Below, piece after piece: positions 35,881-49,205 of a DNA stretch of 64,000 nucleotides. This DNA is from Podocnemis expansa (lineage: Eukaryota; Chordata; Testudines; Podocnemididae), in the NCBI GenBank assembly GCA_007922195.1, contig ML681964.1, positions 657,150 through 721,149 on the forward strand, in the 5' to 3' direction. Under the pieces are notes generated by a model that searched no databases, was not told where the DNA came from, and saw only the letters and a program-made list of their open reading frames with translations. A program made the translations under genes and the position numbers. Every line of letters begins with the position of its first letter. The first letter of the stretch is position 1.

Positions 35881-38800
35881 GGGTCGGTGGTTTTCCCCTT
35901 GGCAGGTGGGGCCGGTGCTCTTCAGCTTCAGCCTCCCTCCGCGGGCACCTGGCGTCTCCTCATTTTCCAGCAGGGTGCATAGGAACCTTAGCTGGAATAT
36001 TTTTGGGAGGAGGGACTATTTAAAAAAAAAAGTTATCCCTTGATTAGTTCACCTCTTTGCAGAGCGTATGGGAGGGAGGCGTTTAGGTATAGGAAGGTAA
36101 AAAAATTTTTTTTTTAAATTGAGGGGAAGTTTTACACTACTTAGAAAAACTCTCTTTTTGTGTGAGACCGTGCACTTTAAAGGTAGTTTTATCTGTGAGC
36201 GCTGCGGATGCTGCTTTACAAAGTATGTGTCTTTTATTTTCTGCGTTCTGCGTGTTAAAGCACTAGGTCTAGTTTCATCTTCTTCTGAGGAGAAGAAGAA
36301 GAATATATGATTTTGTTATAAATATCTGTGAAACCAAGGGAGGAAGCAATCCTAAGCAACAGGAAGCACCCTCATATAATGAGCCCAGTGATGGTCAATT
36401 TGATTTGTCATATGCCACAGAAATGTATGTCAAATTGTTAAGATGCTGTCTGGAAAGGAAAAGAAATGAGTGTTATCAGTAGAGGAAGAAATGAGATGTG
36501 CTGAAATTGTATTGCAAGTGAAGGCACAAAAGGCTAATAACATAGTTCATATCAGGTTATGTTGTGCAGTTTTGTGAAACTACTCGTGTAACCCATTGTG
36601 ACTGAGTTCATTATTTATTAGCTGGGTTGAAAAGATTCTTAAAAACAAGCAAAAATACAGATTAGTAAAATGGGTGTGTCAGCTGCTGACTCTTTTCAGG
36701 ATTTTCTCATGTGGCTGCTCTGTCTGGTCTGAACGTTTGCTGACTCTGAAATGAAGATAGGCGTAGCCCGAGTGCTTGACTTTTACCAGCAGATGTCGAA
36801 GCACTGATACCTGTAGGAATGACATATTCTGATTATTTTTTTACAGGACTAGGTAACTACATTGAAGGAATGTGTGTGTCCTAGACACGCATATTTGCCT
36901 CTAAGCAAACAAATGTATTTTGTTTCTCATCAAGAAGATAGATGCTACTTTAATTTCAAGTGACACATTGAGTGTGGAAACCCTATTAAAACTCCACATA
37001 GAAGCTGGTGCATGGAAATGGGATAGGAGCAAGTAATTCCATTTTCCTGGAAACTACAATGTAGAAAAAGCCACAAAATAGGACAGTTTGCCATGTGTTC
37101 AGTTCCCTCCCTAATCTTGTAAACCTTAGTGGAAAAACAGAACAAAGCAAAATGAAATGTGTCCAGTGTGAAGAAGCTTGCAGGCTTTGATGTCATGTTT
37201 ATTTAAATAATAACTAAATGCTCTCAAGGTGACATTGATGGATAAAATGCTGAATTTGGAGGTTAGATTTTTAAAGGAATGAGTTTATCTAGCTAATTTA
37301 TCATACTTTTAAAATTAGTTTTTGCCATGTAAAGTTTACTTGGTGGAAAAAACGTACAGTATTTTATAACTAAAGCTTTCAGGAATAATATGAGAGACAC
37401 AGGTCTGAGGTTGTCTTCATGATGACATAGAGACTGTGACATTTTCCAAATTAATTTTAAAGCTGTAAAAACTGCTATCTGTAGTTCATTTTTGGGAGAG
37501 GCTGACGTTATGGTGGAGTGGTTTCCGTGTACCAGCTCTGTATCTGTAGAAACTTGTGAATAAAATTTGGATTACGGCACAAGTCAAGCAAGTTTAACCC
37601 AGCCTACTCCTTACTAGACTCCTCTCTACTTCAAACATCACACAGTTTTGCATGATTGAGAGTCAGTGCTCTGAACTTGGGAAGGGCCCATTTCTGGAAA
37701 ACTGGGCTTATACAGGATTGAGGTGCTTTTGCAGAGCTAGGCGAGATGCGAGAGATGAGAGGGAAGATAATCTGCATTCTGTCTGATTTAAGCCAGAGCC
37801 TTCAATCTTTAACATTTATGAAACACTCCAAAAATTGATTTGGAAACAATGTTAAGAAAGCAAAATACAAGCCAGTACATGTTGCCATCCTTAATTTAAA
37901 GTCCTGTCCGTGTACTAGCACTCATCAAAAAGCCATTCTTTCCTGCGCCATTGTTTGGTACATGGGTTCATTTGCATCTAACCATAGTGACTAGTGATCG
38001 AATAGTCTTAACTGGCAGTTGACACTTGCAGTAGTAAAAATATATGCTCTGAACTCTGGTTGTGCTCTGGGTGGGATGCTCAGTATCTTAAAACACATTT
38101 CAATTGGGGAAAATGTTCCCCTCTCCAAAACATTACCACAGCAGGCATGATTTTGAGCTTTTTCTAGAACATAAAATTCAGCTACATTTATACAATCATC
38201 CAATTCTAGCAACTTCTTTTTATAAAACATTAAGAAAAAAGCCCCTTCAGCATGTTTTTGTGATATTTGTGGAAAACGGCATAAATGTCCATTTCTTTGG
38301 GGGAGTGGCTTCTTTCCAAGCCTATACTTTTGCGGGAGATGTGGTGCTTGGAATGTGTATGCTCTGGGGTCTGCTTATTTGCACAGCAATTGCTGTGTGA
38401 GAATGTTCCAGAGCAGCACCTCCTCAAGTTATCTCAGTAAATATGTGCACTGTGTTGTACGTCGGAGCATTCCAGAACACCCACCTACTGCCAGATGACT
38501 GTACAAGCTGAATAAACAATCAGTTTTGAATACTGATACAGCAAATCTCATTTTAGCCCAGGAGGGGGGAAAGCTTTTTCACTAAATTTTTGTGGCGCAG
38601 AAGAACCTTGATAGTACAAGAGGAGCTTGACTTTCTTCTTGCAGTCATTATGCAAGAATCAAACTTTAGTTATAGCTGTTCAGTTTCTTTGTGTTTCACA
38701 AGAAAACTGCAGAAAACATTTTTGTGAAGCAGCTTATATTTCAAGTGGTTATGCAGGAATATAAAATTATGTTGCCGTGTCCGAAAAATGTGAAAATAGT

Positions 38801-39395
38801 AGTTACGTCTGTTGATTCCTTTTAAGCAAGCTCTTTTCTTCTTCTTTCTATATTTAGTTCCCTTCTTACTACAGAATTTAAAATATGACACAATTTAGCA
38901 GCATAATTCACAAAAGCAGTGAAATGGAAAAGTATTCATAAAAAAATTGTTAAATAGACTGGTTGACTCTTTTTAAAGTGTCCTTTTCTATATTTACATA
39001 AAAAAAAGAGAGAGAACTTGATTCAAACATCACCCTTGGATACACTGTCATCCCTATCAACCAGACATCATAATTACTATGTACTATAAGGTGTAGAGCA
39101 GTGGCGTGCAAGGAGAATTCCTCTTTTTTGAGGAGCTAGTCACAAGTAATACTGCTCTGTTACTTAAAATGGCATATTCATGACTATTTTCAATATGTCC
39201 CTAAATCACAGTTATTTGAGATTAAAATATTTCAAACGTTTTTCACTTCTGGCAGCTAACTCCTTCTTGTCTTATATACTCTATGCTGACATAAAGAGTG
39301 TCAGTGACAAAAATAAAAAAAAAAAGCCCTATTTCTATGTGCAAAGCTAGCAAAACCAATAAAGTAGCTATCGTTACAAATATGTGTGTCTGCAG

Positions 39396-39443
39396 ATCTT
39401 CAAGACATGATTACTGCTTCCGGTATTCAAGTCAGTGCGGCAG
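39396..39443 (+). CDS. Candidate 48-bp exon, low confidence
   Basis: Bounded by an acceptor (tgtgtctgcag, AG at 39394-39395) and a strong donor (CAG|GTAAGC at 39443/39444). One frame reads LQDMITASGIQVSAA and contains an ATG (39408). It carries more CpG than its surroundings (tccgg, gtgcgg, agcgtcgg), which may hint at constraint. It is not in frame with the ATG at 35603 if joined directly (stop after four codons), so that exon would have to be untranslated. No family was recognised; chance cannot be excluded. Confidence 0.2.
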
Positions 39444-40245
39444 GTAAGCGTCGGAAGTGTTGCTGCACATTTTTGTGTATTTCAGTAGCCATAAGGATGT
39501 ATCTAAACTGACCAGTTGATTGCATCAGAAACTCCTGAAATATAGCGTATTGCAGATACCTTCAGCTGTGACAAGCTGCAAGGCATTCTGGGCTATACCC
39601 AAATGTCTGCCAGTTTGAAGTAGTGAGTCAGCTTTTTAAAAATGTAACTGCCAAAGCTTCCCTCCCCTCCATTCCAAATCTTTATCTCACCAACAACCAT
39701 TTCTTGTAAATGAATGACTTAACTGAAGGGTATACTTGTCAATTTTTGGAGATGTGATGGCATTTACAGATACATAGAAATGGCCAAAAGTAGGTGCTGT
39801 AGAACCTCACTAATGACTTACCACATTTTGACAGTTAAACGACTAAGTGAAAAACAAATGTGGCAGGACTAAATGCATCAAAAATGTAAACTGTTGTCTT
39901 GTTCTGAGAGTTGTTTAGTTGTTTCTGTTTGATACTACTTATGATAATGTATTTCGTATTTTCTAAAAATAACAAAACACTCCACTGTATCTTACTATTG
40001 AATACTTCTTGAGAACTGGGGAAAGTCTGCCACGCTTTTATGAAGACTAGCTAATGGGTGGTTGTTTATTAAGGGAATTCACAGTATGTGCTTTGGAGTT
40101 TCCAATGCCTGTTCTAGTATCTTCAAGTGTGGGGATGCCTACTGTCTTCTGCAGTACAAATATTTATCTTATGGAGTCAAGGACCATAGTTTCTGTTTTT
40201 CTGAGAACTTGGATGCTGTTAGACACACATAGTCTAGGTTGCTTT

Positions 40246-40261
40246 CCCCCCCCCCCCCCCC
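40246..40261. repeat. C16 homopolymer
   Basis: Uninterrupted C run; likely length-variable. Confidence 0.9.
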
Positions 40262-43200
40262 GCCTTTACCCATGAGGAGTGGGAGACTGACAAACTCAAT
40301 AAAATTTAACCTGGGGAGAAAGCAGCCTTCATTAGCAAACCTTTGCCCTGGTGACTGCTTTCTGTTTAGTTGAATGAACTAAATGCCACTTCATTTTGAC
40401 TTCTGTAAACATTTTCTTGCTATCTGCTGCTGTAAGCCAGTCTTTCTTAAGAAATATGCTGATCGCTGGAAAATTTATTTTAGCCTGACTGAACATACAT
40501 ATTACAGGCCTCTGGAGGAGGGGAAAAAAAGTCATCTTAGAGTATTCTGGAGAGAAACTTCTTAGTTGGTGAAGAAAATATTTACTGTTTCTTGACAGAG
40601 TATATTTTAAATTTTCTTTGTAGCAAGCAGATTTGATTTCTCTTTCTTTGTGTGAATACTTTTATTATGACTTGATACCACTGCGAAACAAAAAGCAATG
40701 ACTAGGTAAAGAATTTAGAAGCTCTAATATTATAGCATATTAATAACTTAAGCTGGTTTCTTACTGACTTGGATTTTTCAAGTCTACCGGTATTTCTTAG
40801 CTCTGATCTGTGAAATCCTGATTATTATTATTATTTTTTAAAAAAGCTAACTGCCTTATGATGCAGCTATCTACCATTATATGAATGAATGCTCCCATAG
40901 TATGTAGCATGAATGGAGAAAAATATAATCATATATTATATAATCTTCACACAATAAATCACACTGTTAAAATAAAAATAAGGTAGGCTTTTTATTTTGT
41001 TCAATATCATCAGGTAACATGCATCAGCCACATTTTATGGTTTAAAAAAACCCAGACAACTTACTGCTTTGAATAGTTCCTTAAAAATCTCACATTTGCT
41101 AAGACTCAGTTTTCTAATTGTGGAGTGGGTGGGGAATAATTTGCCATCATTGCAGAAGAAGTCAATAATGCTTTGTCCCTTCATTGTTTTATTCTTGGGT
41201 TTTCCTGTTCATGCATGATTTGGTTGTGGAGATTTTTGTGGGAATATGTTCACCAAACATGCACACATACTATATTGTGTGCGGCACATTTAATTAGAAA
41301 ATCGTAACGCAACATTACAATACAATGAAATAAAGAGCATTACAATTCTCAGTCAGCTGGGTGGGGCCCAAGGCACTGTAAGCCTCTTGTCTAATAAAAA
41401 AAAAAAAGTCTAAAGCAAAGTGCTTGTCTACCAGTCAGCATTCCACTTGACCTTTTAAAGATACACACAACCAAAGTTAATGAATGTCTCTTTCAGTTGC
41501 CATGCTATATGTTGGGATTTTGTTGCCTGGCTAGTCAGTTGATTACAGATTATCTTTGAAACAATTCATGTTGAAATCGCTATTAAACTTTAGGCTAGGT
41601 GAAATTCGTGTGTACCTTCTCTCTCCATCCATAAAAATGAGATATAAATGGTTTCATAATATCTTCCCAGTGGTAACAGGATGCAAAACAAATGTGTTTG
41701 AAATGAGGCTTTTGAAGGCTCCAGTGGTATTGGTATGGCTGGTATTGTTACTAGATAATTATATGAAACACATAGCTGTACTGAGATTAAATGTTGACTG
41801 CTCTAAATCTTATTTTAATGAGATGCAAATTTCTAAGTACAGTATTTATTAAACATCCTCAACAGAGACATGCATTTGTGTTTGTCTTCTTTAAAAATAA
41901 TAAATTAAAAAAAAAAGATGCATACCCTACCTCATTATTATAAATTTCACAGTATTTTCACAGGCACACTATCTAGTGGACACAACTGTGGTAATCTTTG
42001 TCTCTGTTCCAGTTTTTAAAATCCTAATTGTAAAGGTAGGGTTGATATTCCCAGATTTAACTGTGATTAGAAGTAGTATTCATGTTTACAGCATTTAGCT
42101 TAAACTGAACAAAAGTTCATACAAGGCAGCTCTACAGTTAACTTTGAATTTACTGAAAATTGTGGGATGGGAGGTTGGTTGATTGTTTAAGAAAACAACA
42201 GAGAATCCATGCAGGGTGTCGGAGGGGGACCTCGGGATAAGGAAATGCCTGTAGAGTAACTGGCTTTTTAAAAAAAAAAATCCTCTTGTTAACGTTTTGT
42301 TAATATTAATTTAAAGTTTTAATTAATTAACATTGTTTTGTTAATCATTAAATGTCCAGTTATTTCACTTTTTAAAAGGAGGGGAGAACAGCAGCTGTTA
42401 AATTGTGACTACAGAGTGATGGTAGCAACACAGAAGACCATAGAAAGTATGAACAGCAGAATTTAAATAAGCCTAGAATTTAAAGGTGATCTTTCCCTAC
42501 TTATCAGCAAGAATTGAATAGAAAAGTACTTTGGTGAAGTCTGTTTTTACTAAGACTGCATTATTCTTAATAAATGTTATATGCTATGAAGCATTGTCAT
42601 AGAATTTGATGATTGTCAAAGTGAACAATATACACTTTTGTACTGAGGCATATTTGATTTTGGGTTTAGTTTATGAAATCTCTAATGGGTGTCCACATCA
42701 TTACAACAAATTAGTGAGGTTCTTGTTTGTTTGGTTTTTTAATAGATAAAATGAACGTGGGGTGAAGCAAAAGGGGAAAAATATAAGAATATATAGCTGT
42801 TGTATGTTACTTAGGTTTGCTTTAAAGTATTCAAAATCATGATGAAAAGCAAGTATAAATGGTAAATGATACATATTTATAATCCACATAATTTAGATCT
42901 AAATGAAAAGCAAACAAGTAAAAATCAGCATTTTAAACAGAACTTTAAAAAATTACATAGATCTCTGAAATTTATAAACCTGTAATCAGCACAAATTGTG
43001 GGAAAACGATGGAATCTGAAAGCCTTTGAAAAAGGCACAACACGAGCTCTGCCATACAGCTTTACATATGCTAAAACAGTGATGGAGGAAATAAAGTGAC
43101 CACCTGAGTTTACTTTACTTTATATGAAACAGTAGCTCTTCTGCGTTTATATGAAGTGTTTCTGAAAATATGTCCCATCTGTGTTTTGTTCAATTCACAG

Positions 43201-45171
43201 ATCTATTTGCTGAGCTGTTCATCATTTTGTTATAATAGTGCTTATTTGAAAACATTTTCTACAGTGCATCTAAATTAAAAACAAATGGCAATATGTGAGA
43301 AAGTGGCAGAGTATAGTACAGAGTTTTGCTTTCACTGGAAAGGATTGGAATTACCTGGACTAATGTAATGTGTACCAATTTCCAACCAATCACTTGGTTT
43401 TCACAATTTACACAATGGGGTCCCTAATCCTAATTGGGGTGTTGGACACTAACGTGATACAAAATACACAGATTAGTGTATTCGTCTTTCTCCAACAGGA
43501 TTTTACTGTGTAACAATAAGATTTAAAAAAAAAAAACAACAAAAGTTAATCTTGCAAATAATAGCTTATTTAAAATGAAGTTTGCATTAAAATTTGGCAT
43601 CTTCAGATAGCAGTGGTTGGGGTTTTGGTCTGGTTCATCAATTTCTGGCCTTCCTCTCCCCCCTTCCCCCCCAGTTCAGGCCCCAAACATAGGGGCCCGA
43701 TCCATTACTGTTTTAATTCAACATCTTGGATTCTTTCCAACAGAAGTATCAGGGCAAGAACCCCAGCGATTGTAAGCTGCCATTCTTTCTAATGGAGCAA
43801 TGTTCTTTTACATTATCTGAGGATCTGGCCCGTAGTGTTGTGGTGACAGTCCACAGATCATATAAATGCTTATTTCAGTAAATTCGGCATTTATGTCTCT
43901 TATGGAAAGAAAAATAGCTCCGACACCACAAATAATATTGTGAAAGTCTATTTTTTTCCATTAGATGGGATTAACGTCTATCTAGCCAAATATTGAAATC
44001 AGTAATGTGAAAACAACACTAACCTGAATATTCAGGCATCACTCTTATTGATATCAATCCTGGTTTTGCCTGACTGAACAGTGCAAGATTAGCTGCAGAT
44101 TCATAATCACTTGATGAACTATATCCTCAGTTGGTGTAAAGTGGCATCACTCCAGTGAAGTCAGTGGAGTGATATCAGTGTGCCCAGCTAAGGATCTAGC
44201 CCAATACCTTTTAAATGTTTAATTTATACCTATTGAGTTTTCTTGTCTATGTACAATTCCACTTGTCCCAGAATTTGAGTCAGAAATTATTAGATATTTA
44301 CTTGTTTCCTTATTTTTGATAAAATGAAGAGGGTGAGATTAAATTAGAGGGTTTAAAAAAGAAAATATTTTTGTGAAAAACTAATCTTTTGTTCCCCTTC
44401 TGCCTGCAACTCCCCAAAAATTAAATTTGGAAAACTTGGACTAGCTTTAGTTTAGTTCACTAGCCTGGTGTGGTCTAGCAGAGAAACGGATGTGACTGTT
44501 GGACATCCTACATATTTTTAAACTTTCTACTGCTTTTAATACTGGCTGAACAATCCTCAAAACTATCTTCAGTACTGGAAAAACAAATGTTTAAATAATT
44601 TTAATAACATTTTCCTTCTGACTGACTTAAAAGCAGTTCCGAATGCTGGAAACTGCTTTAATTTTTTCACAAGGAGCAGTTTGATTAGTTGTCATATGAA
44701 GCCAGTTTGAAGTAAAATGGCTGTCACTTGCTTTAGACTCAAATACTCATGGAAATCAAAAACTTTAGCCTAAAGTCTGCTCTGTTGCTTTAGTGTTAAT
44801 CTCTGGCATAAATCCAGCTGTTCATTAGTGGAACAGAGAGCAAAATTTGGCTTTTTAATTCCAAGAACATTTCACTCTGACAGAGAGAGCATTTTGTCCA
44901 CCCTTGAAAAATTAACACCTTAGGCTTGTATTGCTTACCTTCATTCTTAGATATGCAAATAATTAAAAACCCATAGAAACCATTGCTTCTGAAGCTGTGC
45001 TGAAACTCACGCTGACTTCACTGGGGTGGGAGTATTGAGTGGAGTCAGGATTTCATCCAGAGATTGGAATGGAATGGAATGCAGGAGAGAGAGCCCACTC
45101 ACACTTAAATTTTTTCTGGTGAATATCTTAAGGGAGCTTTGTTAAAGAGAAAGCCAGAACAGGCTGTAAAA

Positions 45172-45339
45172 CAGGGGCCCATGGGCTGCATGCAGCTGCT
45201 AAAGTTCTTTCTTGTGGCCCGCAACCACGCTGTCGATATTTGCAATATCGTTGTATGAAAAGATTTCTGTGGTGCAGCCCTTGAGCTAAAGTTCTAGTCC
45301 TCATGTGGCCATCGTGGTGTTTTGGGTTTGAGACCCTTG
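45172..45339. mobile_element. hAT-type MITE, 'CAGGGG...GAGACCC' family, copy 1
   Basis: 168 bp, starting CAGGGGCCCATGGGCTG and ending GGGTTTGAGACCCTTG. Flanks ctgtaaaa (45164-45171) and ctataaaa (45340-45347) match 7/8. Interior words (gatatttgcaatatcgttg, tgtggcccgc) recur in 47489-47676 in the opposite orientation. Confidence 0.78.
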
Positions 45340-45347
45340 CTATAAAA

Positions 45348-46689
45348 GGTCATGCTAATGTACTTTCAACTTAATATTGAACTTTGGATGAAGCTTGAAA
45401 GACAGTACTGTATACTCTGAAGGAAGGCAGTTTCACCTGACCTCAGATGTTACAGGATTACCTTGAGGCCATTAGCAGAAGCCATATTTTGGGGGCACTA
45501 TAGAATACAATTTTTGGAAAATATGGTACAGTGGGGAGTCCATTCACAGTTCTGTGTAAGAAAAGCAGACTTAAGTTTGACCTTGTATTACTGCAACCCA
45601 ATGAAGTTCTGGATACACTGAAGTCCTAGAGTGAGAGTGGTCAGGACATCTCAGTACATGCTGAGATGCAACAGTCAGGGTACCATAAAAGTAACTAGGC
45701 TGACGTGTGAAGAGTTTTGGTAAACTAGCAAGACAGTGGAAACTGATGAGATAATTCCTGAGACAACAATAAATCACGAATATGATGCCCAAAGAATGTC
45801 TAAGGTTAAAAAAATCTTCAGTTATAAACTTCAGCAGCAGGAAAAATGAGATGATTATCAGAGGACACTACCAAGGATGACAGAGGGGGCATATAGTAGT
45901 CAGAGCCTGTTAATAATAACTTTACCCTGTTCCATATTTATCTTGGATCTAAGATCTATACATGATCCAGATCTGAATACCATCAGGACAGTGGTGCAAT
46001 TCAGGCAGTTGTTAGAGGGTCTCTGGAAAATAGACATCTGGGTGACATCTGTGGACTTCCAAAATGACACGTGAGCACAGGTAATGCTGCCAGCGGCAAG
46101 TGTGTGATAGCCCCCTGAAACAACTTGGATAATACGGGGAGACGTGGGGTTTAAAGCTATAAAATGTGCATGGAGGAAGACAAGCTTTTGAGTTAAGATG
46201 CAGCTATGTAAATCTTTTCAAGCCCCTCCTTTGTGCTCTCCTGTTTAAAAGAAAGAAAGATAAGATAAGAAAAGAATAAATAAAACCCCTTGTCACTTAA
46301 CATGTTAGATGCATCAGAGGTTCCAAAAATAAAGCTCCAGATGTCAGACAGGTTCTGACATAGATCTGTAACAGAAAAAACTGTAGCTCAGAAAAGAGAG
46401 GAGAGAATCTGTGTTTAAATTTAATATTGCTATTTCTGGCTGGCTTGCATGTTTCCTTTACATTGAGGGCTACAGTTTTGCAGATCATATCCCTCAGTCA
46501 TAGTCACTGTTGTTTTGGGGTTATTTTAAAATAAGCCTTTGATTTTTATTTTTAATATAAAAAGTGCTGTCCCGTTTTTTTTTTGTTTGTTTGTTTGTTT
46601 GGTTTTTTTTTAAACTCTATAGATTCATTTTGCTGTCAGAAAGGAAGCATCACTTACTAGTGAAAGCTTGTGACTAGACACTTGTGACA
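45348..46689. other. Non-coding, nothing recognised
   Basis: AT-rich, with a (TTTG)n run at 46575-46612. No gene or classifiable element. Confidence 0.5.
46575..46612. repeat. (TTTG)n / T-rich microsatellite
   Basis: T10, then four or five gttt units, then T-rich sequence. Confidence 0.85.
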
Positions 46690-46890
46690 GATACATAAAT
46701 GTGGCTCTGTCACAGATCTCCAGTGTGATCCTGGACACACAGATTAACTTTTTTATGGTTTGGTTTGACCTATAAAACGGGGATTTATGCTTAAAAGTGT
46801 AAGTCCTGTATGTCTGCGTGGTACCTGCAGGGTTATTGTAAGCAAAGCACTCTGAGGTCCTTAGATGTAAGTACATAGCGTTATTATTTC
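46690..46890 (+). repeat. MIR-like CORE-SINE remnant
   Basis: In sense order: 'tgtgatcctggacac', 'cctataaaacggggat', 'gggttattgtaag', 'aaagcactctgag', 'ttagatgtaa' and 'gttattatt'. This is the MIR core and 3' tail in register, heavily diverged. Confidence 0.6.
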
Positions 46891-47060
46891 TGACCTTTTA
46901 TCCACACTCCTGTTTGGTCATACTTGCTGCAACCTTATTCCACTGCATAGCAGAAGGTGCTTTTCCATTTGTTTACCCAGTCAGTGGGGTATTCTCTCTC
47001 CCACTCCTTCCAGGCCACTGAATTGCAATCTCAATTTCAATCACACCTTGACATTTTCTT

Positions 47061-47252
47061 CCAGAGGGGTAGCCATGTTAGTCTGTATATAGTAAAAATA
47101 ACGAAATTCCTGTGGCACCATAAAGACTAACAAATTTCTTCAGTCATAAACTTTCATGGGTTGCAACATCTGATGAATTGGGTTGCAGCCCACAAAAGCT
47201 TATGTCCAAAGAAATTTGTTAGTCTTTATGGTGCTACAGGACTAATGTTGTT
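47061..47252. mobile_element. Penelope-like head-to-head dimer with 13-bp TSD
   Basis: The antisense arm (ggggtagccatgttagtctg ... ccataaagactaacaaattt) is followed by a sense arm. Perfect 23-bp inverted segments lie at 47118-47140 and 47209-47231. The insertion is flanked by a perfect 13-bp direct repeat, ttgacattttctt (47048-47060 and 47253-47265). The arms are unequal: the antisense one reaches the true 3' end and the sense one stops earlier. It is non-coding. Confidence 0.88.
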
Positions 47253-47488
47253 TTGACATTTTCTTATGACTAACACTCTGTGTAAAGGGCCTAGATAGAG
47301 GATGTGGAGCAGACACTTTTTCATCCTGAGTGCCAAAATCAGGGTTTCCTTCCTTTGGAGGAGAGCATTGTGGGTGAGGCAGAGAGGATGATATGACACA
47401 GGGGCACACTGAGGGTAAGTCTGCACTGAAAACTCAAGTTGCTCTAGCCTCCACTGTAAGTACTGTGGTAGTGCATGTCCATATAACC

Positions 47489-47676
47489 CAGGAGTCTCAA
47501 ACTCAAATCACCACGAGGGCCGCATGAGGATTAGTAGCGTAGCCCAAGGGCCACACCAGCGAAACCTTTCCATACAGCAATATTGCAAATATCAGTAACA
47601 GTAGTGTCGTTGTGGGCCCCAGGAAATATATTTAGGGGCTGCATGTGGCCCGTGGGCTGTGTGTTTGAGACCCCTG
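47489..47676. mobile_element. hAT-type MITE, 'CAGGGG...GAGACCC' family, copy 2
   Basis: 188 bp, CAGGAGTCTCAAACTC to GTGTTTGAGACCCCTG, a good terminal inverted repeat. Flanking octamers (atataacc / atatcttt) match poorly, so the duplication has decayed. Related to 45172-45339. Confidence 0.72.
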
Positions 47677-47847
47677 ATATCTTTTCTAAGTCAGTGTGCA
47701 TCCTCACCAAGAGCATTAGTACTGACCTAAGAGAGGTAGTGGGAGGAGCCAAAATCCTGGTTAATTTATGGAATGGGTAGACAGCTTAGAAATCCATTGG
47801 TAATTTTCTTATCAACCCCATTGAGATGGACAAGCATCAGTAAGAAA

Positions 47848-47959
47848 CCCATCTTCGAAGCATCTGAGGAAGTGGGATCTTCTCCCACGAAAGCTCATGC
47901 AAAAAATAAATCTGTTAGTCTTAAAGTGCCACACAACTGCTTGTTGTTTTTTTTTTTTT
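47848..47959 (+). mobile_element. Penelope-like element, monomeric 3' end with 12-bp TSD
   Basis: 112 bp of the 3' module (catcttcgaagcatctgagg, cccacgaaagctcatgc, tgttagtcttaaagtgccac), ending in a T-rich run. It is flanked by a perfect 12-bp direct repeat, atcagtaagaaa (47836-47847 and 47960-47971). It is a monomer, unlike the dimers nearby. Confidence 0.85.
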
Positions 47960-47971
47960 ATCAGTAAGAAA

Positions 47972-48420
47972 ACAAATTTTGCCTTTACATGGGCAGGGAT
48001 GGTGTTAGGGATTCCAGAGCCTTGGGGAAAAATCAAGGAGTGGGGCCCCCATGCCATGTGTGAGGCCCTGTTCTTGACTTTTGCTCCCCCTCCTGGTCTC
48101 ATGGGGTTCCCATCAGGGCCTCCTGCTCCTCCCCCCCAGCCACCACTTTCTGACTGGTGTGCCCCTGCCCCTTCTTCAGCTTCCCCCTGGCTCCTGCAGC
48201 CACCTTGCTGCTTACCACCCCCACCCCCCACCCCAGTTATGTACCGTTTGATGGCTGCTCCCCTGGCTTACACACAGCTAGGATCCTTAAAATGACCATA
48301 CTTAAAGTGGCAGCAGTGGGGAAGCCCCTTCTACAGGCTGTTGCCCACACTGCCCCCCCTCCCCCAGACCACCTATGTACATATAGCATTGATGTCTAAG
48401 TAGAAAAGTCAGGTGAGCTT
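47972..48420. other. C-rich non-coding tract
   Basis: Pronounced C/T bias on the + strand (48070-48240), giving Pro-rich (+) and Gly-rich (-) chance frames of 132-139 codons. No coding evidence. Confidence 0.55.
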
Positions 48421-48421
48421 T

Positions 48422-48440
48422 AAAAAAAAAAAAAAAAAAA
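48422..48440. repeat. A19 homopolymer
   Basis: Run of 19 A just left of the CR1 copy. Confidence 0.9.
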
Positions 48441-49205
48441 GTGCTCCTCAGTACACTTAGATGTAAAGTTTATAAAAGCATAGCGTGAGAGAGGCCTGAA
48501 GTATTAGGAACAGATGCAGAGAAGGGCTACAAGGATGAGCCACAGAATCAAAAACCTAATTTATGAGAGGAGACTCAAAGAGCTTGGCTTGTTTAGCATA
48601 ACCAAAAGAAGACTGAGAGGAGATACGGTTGTTCTCTATAAATACCAGAGCGGGAGAAGAATTATTTAAGTCAGTGTCAATGTCAACACAAGAAAAAATG
48701 GATATACACTATCCATCAGGAAGTTTAGACTTGAATTAGATGTAGGTTTCTAACCATCGGAGGAGTGTAGTTCTCAAATAGCCTTCTGAGGGGAGCAGTG
48801 GGGGGAAAAGAAACTCTAGCTGGCTTCAGGATCGAGATTGATAAATGTATAGAGAGGATGGTATGATGGGACAGCCTAATTTGGAATTAATTGATCTTTG
48901 ACTACCAGTGGTAAATGTGTCAATGGCCTGTGATGGCACATTAGGTGGGGTAGGTTCTGAGTTGATGCAGAGAATTCATTTTTGGGTGTCTGACTGGTTT
49001 GTCTTGTACACATACTCAAGGATTAGCTGATCACCATATCTGGGGTCAGGAGGGGATTTACCCGCATGGCATATTGGCAGGAATGTTTGGGGATATTTCA
49101 CCTTCTCTTGCAACATGAGGCATGGGTTACTTGTTGGTGGCTTCTCTGTACCTTGAAGTCTTTAAACCATGATTTGGAGACTTCAGTAATTCAATCATAG
49201 GTTAG

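Larger units (their letters stand above)
35881..45163. other. Long repeat-poor non-coding stretch, probable intron
   Basis: Nine kilobases with no classifiable mobile element apart from homopolymers (for example C16 at 40246-40261), in contrast to the dense clusters on both sides. No open frame above about 100 codons. The position just downstream of the CpG island and donor fits a large first intron. One splice-bounded 48-bp segment is listed separately. Confidence 0.5.

Noticed and set aside
47812..48295. 139-codon Gly-rich and 132-codon Pro-rich overlapping frames
   Set aside because: Complementary artefacts of the C-rich tract; no start context, splice sites or domain.
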